A DNA stretch of 64,000 nucleotides from Lachnospiraceae bacterium OF09-6 (GCA_003435055.1 QUMM01000005.1:1-64000); one strand, 5' to 3'; shown: positions 24,839 to 37,715, counted from the stretch's first letter. Made by a program: numbers and translations. Notes: a model not told the origin generated them from the sequence alone.

Positions 24839-26383
24839 ATGGGTAATTATTTCAATCCTGGAAATGAAAAGTTTGATCGAATGATTCACTCAGAAATCTA
24901 TGTCGATAAAACAGAATTGATTGCATATACCAATGGGGTAATCAATACATTACAAGAATATGTTTGCGTTAGCAGACCTCGCAGGTTTGGAAAGTCTATG
25001 ACAGCAAATATGCTTGCTGCTTATTATAGCAGGGGATGTAGTTCGGAAAGTCTTTTTCAAAATTTCAAAATAGCAAAAAACACCACTTTCAAACAACATT
25101 TGAATCAGTATAATACTATTTTTTTAAATATGCAGGAAGTATTGAGCAGAAGCAAAAGTATTGGTGACATGCTGGAGCGTATAAAAAAACTGGTTTTAAG
25201 AGAATTGCTGGTTGAATATCCAGATGTAGATTATTTTGACCGGACAGATTTAATAGAATCGATGCAGGATATATACGGTAAATACAGATGTCCCTTTATT
25301 ATTATTATAGATGAATGGGACTGTATTTTCAGAGAATACAGGAACGATCATGAAGCACAGGAACGATATCTGGATTTTCTGAGAGACTTGTTGAAGGATC
25401 GCTCCTGCATTTATCTTGCGTATATGACTGGTATTCTTCCAATAAAAAAATATGGAACACACTCTGCCCTGAATATGTTTGATGAATTTTCTATGATAGA
25501 TCCAGGTCCACTGGCGTCCTATGTTGGATTCACGGAAGAAGAAGTAAAAATGTTATGTCAGCAATATGACATGGATATGGTGGAAATAAAGAACTGGTAT
25601 GATGGATATTCTTTTCAGAATGTGGATTCTATATACAGTCCAAGATCGGTAATAAACTGCATGCGGCTTGGTAAAATAGCAAATTACTGGAATCAGACGG
25701 AAACATTTGAGGCACTTCAGATGTATATCGATTTGAATTTTGATGGCTTAAAAGATGATGTGCTAAGTATGATTGCAGGAGAGCAGATACCAGTAAATAT
25801 CGGAAGTTTTACGAATGATATGACAACATTCCGCACAGAAGATGATGTGTTGACACTGCTGATTCATTTGGGATATCTGGCATATGACGAAATGTATCAG
25901 ACAGTACGGATACCAAACAGCGAGATAAGAGCAGAATATGTAAATACGGTAGCGGTATCTGATTGGGGAACTGTATCACAGGCGTTGAAAAATTCGGCAG
26001 ACACACTACAGGCAATCTGGCAGGGGAGAGAACAGCAGGTTGCCGTGGCTATGCAGCAGGCGCACTTTGAAACTTCGCATATTCAGTATAATGATGAGAA
26101 TGCTCTTAGTTATACGATATCACTTGCTCTCTATGCGGCACGTAATTATTATACGGTGCACAGAGAAATGGCAGGAGGAAAAGGATATGCTGATTTAGTA
26201 TATATTCCAAGGAAGAGTTTTCCGGATAAACCAGCACTGGTGATAGAACTGAAATGGGATAAAGATGTCAGAGGAGCGTTGCAGCAGATGAAAGAAAAAG
26301 AGTATTGCCAGAGTCTGGAAGAATATGAAGGAAATATCATATTAGTAGGAATCAATTATAATAAAAAAAACAAAGATACATGA
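24839..26383 (+). CDS. AAA-ATPase-like protein with C-terminal PD-(D/E)XK nuclease fold (DUF1703 type)
   Basis: A 514-residue member of the AAA_9-like/DUF1703 family that is multi-copy in many gut Firmicutes and Bacteroidetes. The N-terminus has YVDKTELI and a P-loop-like RPRRFGKSM (about 48-56); Walker B is FIIIIDEWDC near 155. The C-terminal region has YADLVYIPRK and LVIELKWDK, matching the D-ExK core of PD-(D/E)XK nucleases. Its role is unknown; a mobile or defence-linked role is often suspected. The region is AT-richer than its neighbours. GGAGG precedes the ATG. Confidence 0.85.
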   Translation: MGNYFNPGNEKFDRMIHSEIYVDKTELIAYTNGVINTLQEYVCVSRPRRFGKSMTANMLAAYYSRGCSSESLFQNFKIAKNTTFKQHLNQYNTIFLNMQEVLSRSKSIGDMLERIKKLVLRELLVEYPDVDYFDRTDLIESMQDIYGKYRCPFIIIIDEWDCIFREYRNDHEAQERYLDFLRDLLKDRSCIYLAYMTGILPIKKYGTHSALNMFDEFSMIDPGPLASYVGFTEEEVKMLCQQYDMDMVEIKNWYDGYSFQNVDSIYSPRSVINCMRLGKIANYWNQTETFEALQMYIDLNFDGLKDDVLSMIAGEQIPVNIGSFTNDMTTFRTEDDVLTLLIHLGYLAYDEMYQTVRIPNSEIRAEYVNTVAVSDWGTVSQALKNSADTLQAIWQGREQQVAVAMQQAHFETSHIQYNDENALSYTISLALYAARNYYTVHREMAGGKGYADLVYIPRKSFPDKPALVIELKWDKDVRGALQQMKEKEYCQSLEEYEGNIILVGINYNKKNKDT

Positions 26384-26458
26384 ATGCATGATAGAAACAC
26401 AGAGAAAATAACTGAGATTATAAGACAGTTAATATGTCTGAAGAAAGGAAAAGGCACT

Positions 26459-27337
26459 GTGAAAGGTAGAAGATGTGTAGCAGTTTTTTGTATGACAGCT
26501 ATGTTGTTATCAGTAAATGAGATGGGAGCAGGATCGTGGAAACAGGGAGAATTAGTTGCAGCTGCGGAGGATTCCATGTGGAAGGAAATTCCGGAGTATT
26601 TTGTATTTTCCAGCGGCGTGGGTGCCTGGGCAACAGAACTTCAGATGGAAGAGGATGGAACCTTTACTGGCGTCTATCATGATTCAGAAATGGGAGATAC
26701 CGGTGATGGCTATCCAAATGGTACGGTGTATTTTTGCAATTTTTCGGGTAAATTCACGGAGCCACTGAGATTTGATAAATGTATGTATGAAATGGAGCTG
26801 GAAGAACTGGAGACAGAGGGCACCGAAGGAGAATCTTATATTGAAAATGGCGTACGTTATGTGTATTCGGAACCATATGGTATCTCCGGTGGAACACAAT
26901 TTACATTGTATACACCGGGGCAGCCTTATGAAATGGTGTCGGAAGATTTTGCCTGGTGGGTCAGAAGCTCAAGTGGAAGTCAGGAGACGGATTATCTGAC
27001 CTGCTATGCTATTTGCAATGCTGCAACGCAGGATGGATTCGTCGGCTATGAGAATCAGGAAGGTGAAGACAGGGAAGACGAATATATTTTTGCCCAGTCG
27101 GATCATGAATATTTAAACGAACAGGATATTATAGGCAAGAGTAAAGAAACGATCCAGCAGGCGATCAATGAGATCTATGCAAGACATGGACGGGTATTTC
27201 AGAAGTCCGATGTGGCAGCGTATTTTGCATCCAAAAGCTGGTATTATCCGATTCAGGGGAAGACAGACGACCAGATTGTGGCAGAATTTAACAGCTATGA
27301 AAAAGCAAATGTAGATTTCCTTGCAAAATATCTGTAA
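26459..27337 (+). CDS. Secreted YARHG-domain protein
   Basis: About 292 residues from a GTG start at 26459. This start gives a good signal peptide (VKGRRCVAVFCMTAMLLSVNEMGAGS) and has AAAGGA upstream; an in-frame ATG at 26384 would add 25 residues without an obvious signal. The middle has no recognisable domain and is acidic. The C-terminal ~70 residues are a YARHG domain (INEIYARHGRVFQ...SKSWYYP), found in extracellular and peptidoglycan-associated proteins. It starts near the stop of the preceding AAA-ATPase-like gene and may be co-transcribed with it. Function unknown. Confidence 0.78.
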   Translation: MKGRRCVAVFCMTAMLLSVNEMGAGSWKQGELVAAAEDSMWKEIPEYFVFSSGVGAWATELQMEEDGTFTGVYHDSEMGDTGDGYPNGTVYFCNFSGKFTEPLRFDKCMYEMELEELETEGTEGESYIENGVRYVYSEPYGISGGTQFTLYTPGQPYEMVSEDFAWWVRSSSGSQETDYLTCYAICNAATQDGFVGYENQEGEDREDEYIFAQSDHEYLNEQDIIGKSKETIQQAINEIYARHGRVFQKSDVAAYFASKSWYYPIQGKTDDQIVAEFNSYEKANVDFLAKYL

Positions 27338-27472
27338 AAAATATAATGCAAAAGAGGAGTCAGGATCCAGGTGTAAATGAAAAGAAGATTTTGCGTGTCC
27401 GCATATCAAAGACTTTTGTGCACTTTTGAAAGAATGGAAGGATATTGATTAAAAATATAGGCAGATTGTCCC

Positions 27473-27500
27473 TTGAATTTCAAGATAATCGGACTATAAT
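27473..27500 (+). promoter_or_regulatory. Promoter of the T-box operon
   Basis: A TTGAAT -35 box (27473-27478) and a TATAAT -10 box (27495-27500) have 16-base spacing. The predicted start is near 27507, at the 5' end of the T-box leader. Confidence 0.68.
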
Positions 27501-27506
27501 AAAAGA

Positions 27507-27808
27507 CAACAAATCAAAGAGAGTTACTTAAATTCGTTGAAGAGAACAAAGTTATTTCCGCAAGGATCTACAGAGAACCTGTATTTGGTGAGAGCAGGGA
27601 TACTGGAAGAAATAAATATCATCTCTAAGAAGCAGCCTGAATCAGGAATAATGCAGTAGGGTTCGCCGGTTTTCTACCGTTAAAAAGAAAGCGTATGTTA
27701 GTACGTTCAGAGTGCTGTGATGACGATCACAGAATCAGGGTGGTAACGCGGAATAGAATTTCGTCCCTGTCAGTGTAGGAAAAGATACACTGACAGGGAT
27801 TTTTTTTC
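27507..27808 (+). ncRNA. T-box leader, probably isoleucine-specific
   Basis: The T-box sequence AGGGTGGTAACGCGG is at 27737-27751 and is followed by an intrinsic terminator (stem 27764-27777 / 27786-27799, then eight or more T). Stem I begins with AGAGA (about 27517), which pairs with TCTCT (about 27624). An AGAGA/GGTGAGAG distal region is visible between. The triplet just 5' of the TCTCT base strand, followed by A, reads AUC (Ile). Uncharged tRNA-Ile should therefore allow read-through into the transporter and ilvC. The specifier reading is inference from alignment by eye. Confidence 0.9.
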
Positions 27809-27909
27809 ATTTCACAATAAGGCCTTAGGAAATGGAAAACAATGTCCGGGTTCCTCAACGAAAAAAGCACCTTCTTTCGATTCAAGAATATTTTCAGGAG
27901 GAAGATTCT

Positions 27910-30553
<2,644 letters not shown>

Positions 30554-30791
30554 ACTGTCATTTCCTCCGGAAAATGCCGGTATCTTTCATCTCTTATATA
30601 GAAAGAACAGGCATAGAATATAGAATAGTATAACAAATGCCGGCAAAATAGAAAAGAATAAAACTTGACAGATTTCAAAAAGTGTAAAGAACTTGAACAG
30701 ATCATGGAACTTGCATATTTTCCTGATTTCAAATTTATGATACAAATGTATATCAGATGGGAAGTACTCAAAAAAGAATGGAGGAAAAAGG

Positions 30792-32603
30792 ATGAACGAA
30801 GTAAAGACACCAAAGAAACCGTTTTATGTGTACTATGCGATTGTTCTGCTGGCCTTGTTTCTGATCAATGCTCTTCTGGTTCCCAGAATGGCCGGACGTA
30901 TGATAAAACAGGTGGACTACGACACATTTATGAAGATGACGCTGGATAAGCAGATCGATGAAGTAGAAGTTCAGGATAATCAGATTATTTTTACTTCAAA
31001 AGATGACAAGACAATATATAAGACCGGGGTGATGAATGACCCGGATCTGACACAGAGATTGTATGACAGTGGAGCGAAATTTTCCAGTGAGATTGTCGAG
31101 CAGATGTCTCCGCTGCTTAGCTTTGTTATTTCATGGATTCTGCCGATTCTGATTTTCTATGTACTTGGTCAGTGGATGTCAAAGAAGATGATGAAGAAAA
31201 TGGGTGGCAGCAATTCCATGATGTTTGGTATGGGAAAGAGCAATGCCAGGATCTATGTAAAGTCTTCAGAAGGTATCAAGTTCGCTGATGTGGCAGGCGA
31301 AGATGAGGCAAAAGAGAATCTGACAGAGATCGTGGAATATCTGCATAATCCAGAAAAATATAAGGAAATTGGAGCGTCCATGCCAAAGGGAATCTTGCTG
31401 GTAGGCCCTCCGGGAACCGGTAAAACCATGTTGGCCAAAGCAGTTGCCGGCGAAGCCAATGTCCCGTTTTTCTCTATGTCCGGTTCAGAATTTGTTGAGA
31501 TGTTCGTAGGTATGGGAGCATCGAAAGTACGTGATCTGTTCAGTCAGGCAAAGGAAAAGGCACCATGCATTGTGTTTATTGATGAGATTGATGCCATTGG
31601 AAAAAAACGTGACGGACAGATGGGCGGCAATGATGAAAGAGAACAGACTCTGAATCAGCTGCTGACGGAAATGGATGGATTTGAAGGAAATAATGGAGTC
31701 ATTATCCTGGCAGCAACCAACCGGCCGGAATCCCTGGATCCAGCGCTTCTTCGTCCGGGACGTTTTGACCGCCGCGTACCGGTTGAACTGCCAGATTTAA
31801 AAGGACGTGAAGAGATCCTGAAGGTGCATGCGAAGAAGATCAAACTGGCAGATAATGTAGATTTCACGAAGATTGCCAGAATGGCATCCGGTGCCTCCGG
31901 TGCAGAACTTGCAAATATCACAAATGAAGCGGCTCTTCGGGCTGTGCGGGATGGCAGAAGGTATGCCACGCAGGCAGATCTGGAGGAAAGTATTGAGGTA
32001 GTTATTGCCGGATATCAGAAGAAGAATGCGATTCTGACAGATCATGAAAAACGTGTGGTATCTTATCATGAGATCGGTCATGCACTGGTAGCTGCAAAGC
32101 AGACGAATTCTGCGCCGGTTCAGAAGATCACCATTGTGCCGAGAACTTCCGGTGCACTTGGTTATACCATGCAGGTGGAAGATGGCAACCATTATCTGAT
32201 GACCAAAGAGGAGATGGAGAATAAAATTGCCACCTATACAGCAGGACGTGCTGCAGAAGAAGTGGTATTTGGATCTGTAACAACAGGCGCTTCCAATGAT
32301 ATTGAACAGGCAACCAAACTGGCCAGAGCCATGATTACCCGTTACGGTATGAGCCAGGAATTTGATATGGTTGCCATGGAAGCGGTAACTAATCAGTATC
32401 TGGGTGGAGACACATCGTTAAGCTGTTCAGCGGAAACACAGACATTGATTGATAAAAAAGTTGTGGAGCTGGTAAAGAAGCAGCATGAAAAGGCCGGCCA
32501 GATTCTACTGGAAAACAGAGAAAAGCTGGATGAACTGGCTACGTATCTGTATGAGAAAGAGACAATTACAGGCGAAGAATTTATGAAGATTCTGAATTCA
32601 TAG
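30792..32603 (+). CDS. ftsH: ATP-dependent zinc metalloprotease FtsH
   Basis: A 603-residue membrane-anchored AAA protease that degrades unfolded and regulatory membrane proteins. Two N-terminal helices (about 10-30 and 100-122) flank a small outside domain. Walker A is GPPGTGKT, Walker [10 protein letters not shown], and the second region of homology includes [21 protein letters not shown]. The zinc site is HEIGH (HExxH; most homologues have HEAGH). The C-terminus is short, ending soon after the protease domain. GGAGGAAAAAGG precedes the ATG. Confidence 0.96.
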   Translation: MNEVKTPKKPFYVYYAIVLLALFLINALLVPRMAGRMIKQVDYDTFMKMTLDKQIDEVEVQDNQIIFTSKDDKTIYKTGVMNDPDLTQRLYDSGAKFSSEIVEQMSPLLSFVISWILPILIFYVLGQWMSKKMMKKMGGSNSMMFGMGKSNARIYVKSSEGIKFADVAGEDEAKENLTEIVEYLHNPEKYKEIGASMPKGILLVGPPGTGKTMLAKAVAGEANVPFFSMSGSEFVEMFVGMGASKVRDLFSQAKEKAPCIVFIDEIDAIGKKRDGQMGGNDEREQTLNQLLTEMDGFEGNNGVIILAATNRPESLDPALLRPGRFDRRVPVELPDLKGREEILKVHAKKIKLADNVDFTKIARMASGASGAELANITNEAALRAVRDGRRYATQADLEESIEVVIAGYQKKNAILTDHEKRVVSYHEIGHALVAAKQTNSAPVQKITIVPRTSGALGYTMQVEDGNHYLMTKEEMENKIATYTAGRAAEEVVFGSVTTGASNDIEQATKLARAMITRYGMSQEFDMVAMEAVTNQYLGGDTSLSCSAETQTLIDKKVVELVKKQHEKAGQILLENREKLDELATYLYEKETITGEEFMKILNS

Positions 32604-32641
32604 AAGCCTGAAAAAATGTAAAATAAGAGGTGTAAGGAATT

Positions 32642-34717
32642 ATGAAAAAAATAGGCAAGGCGATTGCAAAAGGACGTTACCTGATCTTTATTCTGGCACT
32701 GGCACTTTTGGTACCGTCTGCGATCGGATACTTAAATACAAGAGTAAATTATGATATTTTAAGTTATCTGCCGGATTCTCTGGAAACGGTATCTGGACAG
32801 GATATCATGGTAGACGAATTTGGCATGGGAGCTTTTTCCATGGTCATTGTAGAAGGCATGGATAATAAGGATGCGGCTGCACTGGAAGCGGATCTGGAGA
32901 CTATCAATCATGTGAAAGAGGTGTTATGGTATGATGATATGCTGGATTTAAGTGTTCCGGTATCTATGATTCCGGACAGCATCCGAGATGCATTCTTCCA
33001 GGGTGATGCAACCATGATGATTGCGCTCTTTGATAACACCACATCTGCCGACGAGACGATGGAGGCTATCACAGCTATGCGTAAGATGGTGGGAAAAGAA
33101 TGCTTCATCAGTGGTATGAGTGGAGTTGTTACAGACATTAAGAACCTGGCACTTCAGGAAATGCCGGTTTATGTTGTGATTGCATCGTTACTGTCATTAC
33201 TGGTGCTGTTGCTGACCACTGATTCCTTTGTACTTCCATTTATTTTCCTGTCAAGTATAGGATTTGCTGTCGTATACAATATGGGTACGAATATTTTCCT
33301 GGGGCAGATTTCCTATATTACACAGGCACTGGTTGCAGTATTGCAGCTGGGTGTTACCATGGACTATTCCATTTTCCTTCTTCACAGTTACGAGGAAGCC
33401 AAACCGAATTATGAGAACCGTAATGATGCTATGGCAGAAGCTATTTCCAATACATTTATTTCTGTAGCAGGTAGCTCAGTTACTACGGTAGCTGGTTTTG
33501 CAGCATTGATTTTCATGACTTTTGAACTGGGACGTGACCTGGGTATCGTTATGATTAAGGGTGTAGTGATCGGTGTGATTTGCTGTGTTACGGTATTACC
33601 TTCTATGATTTTAATTTTTGAAAAAGCGATTGATAAGACCAGACACAAGCCATTACTGCCATCCATGGATAAGATCTCTGATTTTATCATCAAACATTCC
33701 TGGATCTGGCTGATTCTGTTCGTTGTCGCTTTTGTGCCGGCACTGAATGGAAACAATGGTGTAGAGCTGTACTACAACATTGACAGTGGACTTCCGGATA
33801 CTCTGGACAGTGCAATTGCCAATAAGAAGCTGTCAGACGAGTTCCATATGAGTAATGTGCATCTGATCATGGTAGACAGCAGCCTGGATGCAAAATCAAA
33901 AAAAGAGATCCTGAATAAAGTGGAAGATGTGGATGGTGTGAAATGGGCACTTGGCCTAAACTCTGTAACCGGGGAGATGATTCCGGACAGTATGATTCCG
34001 AAGAAGCTGACTTCCAAACTGAAATCAGATAACTATGAGATCATGTTTGTGTGCTCTGATTATTCAGCAGCAACAGATGAAGTCAACGCACAGATTGCCT
34101 CTATCAATGACATTGTAAAATCCTATGACCCGACAGGAATGGTAATCGGAGAAGCACCGCTGATGAAAGACCTGGAAGATACCACCAGTGTAGACCTGGT
34201 AACGGTAAATACCGTATCCATACTGGCGATCTTTGTAATCGTTATGATTGTATTTAAATCAATTTCACTGCCTGCCATTCTGGTAACAGTAATTGAATTT
34301 GCAATCTTTGTAAACATGGCGTTCTCTTATTACGGAGGTATTTCCCAGCCATTCGTGGCACCGATTGTAGTAGGAACCATTCAGCTGGGTGCAACGGTAG
34401 ACTATGCGATTCTGATGACGAACCGTTATAAGACGGAACGTATGGCAGGAAAAGAAAAACATGAGGCAATTTCCATTGCCCATAAGACTTCCTTCAAGTC
34501 GATTCTGACCAGTGGACTGAGTCTGTTTGCAGCGACGATTGGCGTGGCACTGTATTCGAATATTGATATGATTCGTTCTATTGTAATCCTACTGTGCCGT
34601 GGTGCGATTATCAGTATGATTATTGTACTGGTACTTTTACCTGCAATGCTGACACTGTTTGATAAAGTGATTTGTTATACAACAATTGGAATGCGCGGTT
34701 GTGCAAAAAGAAAATAA
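32642..34717 (+). CDS. MMPL/RND-family transporter
   Basis: A 691-residue polytopic protein with two repeats, each one helix plus an extracytoplasmic domain plus five helices. The repeats show related motifs: LQLGVTMDYSIFLLHSYEEA in the first and IQLGATVDYAILMTNRYKTE in the second, carrying the proton-relay-type Asp of MMPL proteins. Such proteins export lipids or other hydrophobic compounds; the substrate here is unknown. It starts 38 bases after ftsH and may be co-transcribed. The palindrome at 34725-34781 follows seven bases after its stop. Confidence 0.92.
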   Translation: MKKIGKAIAKGRYLIFILALALLVPSAIGYLNTRVNYDILSYLPDSLETVSGQDIMVDEFGMGAFSMVIVEGMDNKDAAALEADLETINHVKEVLWYDDMLDLSVPVSMIPDSIRDAFFQGDATMMIALFDNTTSADETMEAITAMRKMVGKECFISGMSGVVTDIKNLALQEMPVYVVIASLLSLLVLLLTTDSFVLPFIFLSSIGFAVVYNMGTNIFLGQISYITQALVAVLQLGVTMDYSIFLLHSYEEAKPNYENRNDAMAEAISNTFISVAGSSVTTVAGFAALIFMTFELGRDLGIVMIKGVVIGVICCVTVLPSMILIFEKAIDKTRHKPLLPSMDKISDFIIKHSWIWLILFVVAFVPALNGNNGVELYYNIDSGLPDTLDSAIANKKLSDEFHMSNVHLIMVDSSLDAKSKKEILNKVEDVDGVKWALGLNSVTGEMIPDSMIPKKLTSKLKSDNYEIMFVCSDYSAATDEVNAQIASINDIVKSYDPTGMVIGEAPLMKDLEDTTSVDLVTVNTVSILAIFVIVMIVFKSISLPAILVTVIEFAIFVNMAFSYYGGISQPFVAPIVVGTIQLGATVDYAILMTNRYKTERMAGKEKHEAISIAHKTSFKSILTSGLSLFAATIGVALYSNIDMIRSIVILLCRGAIISMIIVLVLLPAMLTLFDKVICYTTIGMRGCAKRK

Positions 34718-34724
34718 ACTAGCA

Positions 34725-34797
34725 CCAATGGGGACGGAGTTTTCTGGCTCATAGTGAGCCAGAAACTTCCGTCCCCATTGGTTGCCGCCTTTTTTTC
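34725..34797. repeat. Long palindrome (REP-like), possibly acting as terminator
   Basis: 27-base arms (34725-34751 and 34755-34781) match as inverted repeats at 25 positions, around a three-base loop. The arm begins CCAATGGGGACGGA. A T run (34790-34796) follows a short GC stretch. The length and near-perfection exceed other terminators here. Its GGGGACGG core resembles dispersed palindromic repeats seen in many Clostridia; that comparison is from memory. Confidence 0.7.
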
Positions 34798-34841
34798 TAA
34801 AAAAAATATGAAAAAACTAAAATTTTCCTCACTAAATATCC

Positions 34842-34870
34842 TTGACAACTAATCTACGTTAGCATATACT
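34842..34870 (+). promoter_or_regulatory. feoA promoter with embedded operator-like element
   Basis: TTGACA (34842-34847) and TATACT (34865-34870) are 17 bases apart. The spacer contains CTAATCTACGTTAG (34849-34862), a CTAA/TTAG inverted repeat. The DtxR-type gene at 45020 has a similar AACTAA element in its own spacer, suggesting iron-dependent repression. Confidence 0.65.
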
Positions 34871-34914
34871 TACAAAGTAGTCATTGAAATGTTAAGAAAA
34901 GGAGAGGATGACAT

Positions 34915-35124
34915 ATGCCATTAACGATGGCCAGGACAGGCGAAGAATGCACAATTAAAAAAGTGGGAGGCAAATCCGAAACAAGACGCTTTCTGGAAAG
35001 CCTTGGTTTTGTGGTTGGCGCAATAGTGACTGTAGTATCCGAGAACGCCGGCAATCTTATTGTGAATATCAAAGAATCAAGAGTTGCCATTGACAAGACA
35101 ATGGCTAATAAGATCATGGTTTAA
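34915..35124 (+). CDS. feoA: FeoA-family protein (first copy)
   Basis: A 69-residue SH3-like FeoA domain protein, an accessory of the FeoB ferrous-iron transporter. It has LGFVVGAIVTVVSENAGNLIVNIKESRVAIDKTMANKIMV, the typical five-strand pattern ending in a short helix. GGAGAGG precedes the ATG. It is 15 bases from a second, divergent FeoA gene, and both lead into feoB. Confidence 0.92.
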   Translation: MPLTMARTGEECTIKKVGGKSETRRFLESLGFVVGAIVTVVSENAGNLIVNIKESRVAIDKTMANKIMV

Positions 35125-35139
35125 CGGGAAGGAGAATTT

Positions 35140-35361
35140 ATGAACACATTAAGAAATGTTTCTGTTGGAAAGACTGTGACAGTAAAAAGACTGCATGGGG
35201 AAGGTCCGATTAAGAGACGTATTATGGATATGGGTATCACAAAAGGCGTACAGGTCTATGTGAGAAAAGTAGCACCTCTTGGAGATCCGATTGAAGTAAC
35301 TGTAAGAGATTATGAATTATCTCTTCGTAAAGCAGATGCGGAAATGATCGAAGTGGAATAA
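35140..35361 (+). CDS. feoA: FeoA-family protein (second copy)
   Basis: A 73-residue FeoA domain protein, with the classic LHGEGPIKRRIMDMGITKGVQVYVRKVAPLGDPIEV pattern closer to the standard FeoA consensus than the first copy. GGAAGGAG precedes the ATG. Tandem, non-identical FeoA proteins before feoB are common in Clostridia; they may act as different subunits or regulators. Confidence 0.93.
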   Translation: MNTLRNVSVGKTVTVKRLHGEGPIKRRIMDMGITKGVQVYVRKVAPLGDPIEVTVRDYELSLRKADAEMIEVE

Positions 35362-35470
35362 TTTTTTTGACCATGGGTTTGATTATGCTAATAATTTGTA
35401 GCATATAAGAACAAAAGTGAGCAAAAGATATAAAAACATAGTCTTATAAAACAAGAAGGAGTAAAAATTT

Positions 35471-37621
35471 ATGTCAGTCAAGATTGCGCTCGCAGGTAAC
35501 CCAAACTGCGGTAAAACGACACTGTTTAATGCACTGACAGGTTCCAATCAGTTTGTTGGTAACTGGCCGGGTGTTACAGTGGAAAAGAAAGAGGGTAAAT
35601 TAAAAGGTCATAAAGATGTTACCATCATGGACCTTCCTGGTATCTATTCATTATCTCCATATACATTAGAGGAAGTAGTTGCCAGAAACTATCTGATCGC
35701 TGAAAGACCAGATGCCATCCTGAATATCATCGATGGTACCAACCTGGAAAGAAACCTGTATCTGTCCACACAGCTGATGGAACTGGGTATCCCGGTTATT
35801 ATGGCTGTTAATATGATGGATATCGTGGAAAAGAATGGCGATAAAATACATATCGACAAGTTGAGCAAGGCTTTGGGATGTGAAGTTGTTAAGATTTCCG
35901 CTCTGAAAGGAACAGGAATCAAAGAAGCGGCGGAAAAGGCTGTAAAGGTTGCTCAGAATAAGAAGATCTCTACACCGGTTCACGAATTCCAGTCCGATGT
36001 AGAAGCTGTTATCACAGAAGTAGAAAACAGACTGGGTAACAGCGTTCCGGAAGAACAGAAGAGATTTTTCGCAATCAAGCTTCTGGAAAGAGATGACAAG
36101 ATCAAGGCTCAGATGACATCTGCACCGGATGTATCTGCTGAGATCAGTGAACTGGAGAATAAGATGGACGATGATACTGAAAGTATTATCACAAATGAAA
36201 GATATGTGTATATTTCTTCTATCATCAAGAGCTGCTATACCAAGAACAAGACTGGTGAAAAGCTTACGATCTCTGATAAGATTGACCGTGTAGTAACGAA
36301 CCGTTTCCTGGCACTGCCGATTTTCGCAGTAGTGATGTACATTGTATATTATGTTTCTATTACAACTGTAGGTGGATTTCTGACAGACTGGACCAATGAT
36401 GTTCTGTTTGGTGAAATCATTCCTCCGGCAATTGAGAGCTTTCTGACAGCCGTTCACTGTGCTGGCTGGTTACAGGGACTGATCCTTGATGGTATCGTAG
36501 CCGGTGTGGGTGCGGTACTTGGTTTCGTACCTCAGATGCTGGTACTGTTTATTTTCCTGGCATTCCTGGAATCCTGCGGTTACATGGCACGTGTTGCGTT
36601 CATCATGGACCGTATCTTCCGCAAGTTCGGTCTTTCCGGAAAATCATTCATTCCAATGCTGATCGGTACCGGATGTGGTGTTCCTGGTGTTATGGCTTCC
36701 AGAACCATCGAGAACGAACGCGACAGACGTATGACAATCATGACCACAACCTTCATTCCTTGTGGTGCGAAACTTCCAATCATTGCCCTCATCGCAGGTG
36801 CACTGTTTGACGGAGCTTCCTGGGTAGCACCAAGTGCTTACTTCGTTGGAGTTGCAGCAATCATTATTTCTGGTATCATCTTAAAGAAAACGAAGATGTT
36901 TGCCGGCGATCCTGCACCATTCGTTATGGAACTTCCGGCATATCACTGGCCAACTGTCAGCAACGTATTAAGAAGTATGTGGGAACGTGGATGGTCTTTC
37001 ATCAAAAAAGCTGGTACCATCATTCTTCTTTCCACAATTGTTCTGTGGTTCCTGATGAGCTTTGGATGGATTGACGGATCCTTCACTATGCTGGAAGCAG
37101 AACAGCTGGATGCAAGTATTCTTTCTAAGATTGGTAATGCAATTGCATGGATCTTTGCTCCTCTTGGATGGGGTAACTGGAGAATGGCAGTGGCAGCAGT
37201 CAGTGGTCTGATTGCGAAAGAAAATGTAGTTGGTACATTCGGTATGCTTTATGGATTTGCTGAAGTGGCAGAAGATGGTACCGAGATATGGGGACAGCTG
37301 GCAAGCAGCATGACTCAGCTGGCGGCTTATTCCTATCTGGTATTCAACCTGCTGTGTGCTCCTTGCTTCGCAGCTATGGGTGCGATTAAGAGAGAGATGA
37401 ATAATACAAAATGGTTCTGGTTCGCAATCGGATATCAGTGTATATTTGCTTATGTAGTTTCTCTTTGCATCTATCAGATTGGCATGCTGGTAACAGGCGG
37501 CGGATTTGGAATCTTCACAGTAGTTGCAATTCTTCTGATCATCGGAATGATCTACCTGCTGTGCCGTCCATACAAAGAAAGTACCACATTAACAGAAAAT
37601 GTAAAAGTAACAGCAAAATAA
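35471..37621 (+). CDS. feoB: Ferrous iron transporter FeoB
   Basis: A 716-residue membrane GTPase importing Fe2+. The G domain is at the N-terminus: G1 GNPNCGKTTLFN (8-19), G3 DLPGIYSLSP, G4 NMMD. A GDI helical domain spans about 170-260, and eight or so membrane helices follow, with the gate regions containing GTGCGVPGVMASRT and PCGAKLPI, and the late PCFAAMGAIKREM. AGAAGGAG precedes the ATG. The small Cys-rich Feo protein follows, completing a standard clostridial feo operon. Confidence 0.96.
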   Translation: MSVKIALAGNPNCGKTTLFNALTGSNQFVGNWPGVTVEKKEGKLKGHKDVTIMDLPGIYSLSPYTLEEVVARNYLIAERPDAILNIIDGTNLERNLYLSTQLMELGIPVIMAVNMMDIVEKNGDKIHIDKLSKALGCEVVKISALKGTGIKEAAEKAVKVAQNKKISTPVHEFQSDVEAVITEVENRLGNSVPEEQKRFFAIKLLERDDKIKAQMTSAPDVSAEISELENKMDDDTESIITNERYVYISSIIKSCYTKNKTGEKLTISDKIDRVVTNRFLALPIFAVVMYIVYYVSITTVGGFLTDWTNDVLFGEIIPPAIESFLTAVHCAGWLQGLILDGIVAGVGAVLGFVPQMLVLFIFLAFLESCGYMARVAFIMDRIFRKFGLSGKSFIPMLIGTGCGVPGVMASRTIENERDRRMTIMTTTFIPCGAKLPIIALIAGALFDGASWVAPSAYFVGVAAIIISGIILKKTKMFAGDPAPFVMELPAYHWPTVSNVLRSMWERGWSFIKKAGTIILLSTIVLWFLMSFGWIDGSFTMLEAEQLDASILSKIGNAIAWIFAPLGWGNWRMAVAAVSGLIAKENVVGTFGMLYGFAEVAEDGTEIWGQLASSMTQLAAYSYLVFNLLCAPCFAAMGAIKREMNNTKWFWFAIGYQCIFAYVVSLCIYQIGMLVTGGGFGIFTVVAILLIIGMIYLLCRPYKESTTLTENVKVTAK

Positions 37622-37715
37622 AGAAATTGAAATCGGTGCACAAACTTTCGTGCACCGATTTGTTTTCTGATGTATACTATAGTAAGTTCAGTTGGATAGA
37701 AAGGATGTGTGATAT

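Noticed and set aside
30665..30949. 94-codon plus-strand frame overlapping the ftsH start
   Set aside because: It lies in another frame across the ftsH promoter region and start, has no ribosome site and shows no similarity to known proteins.
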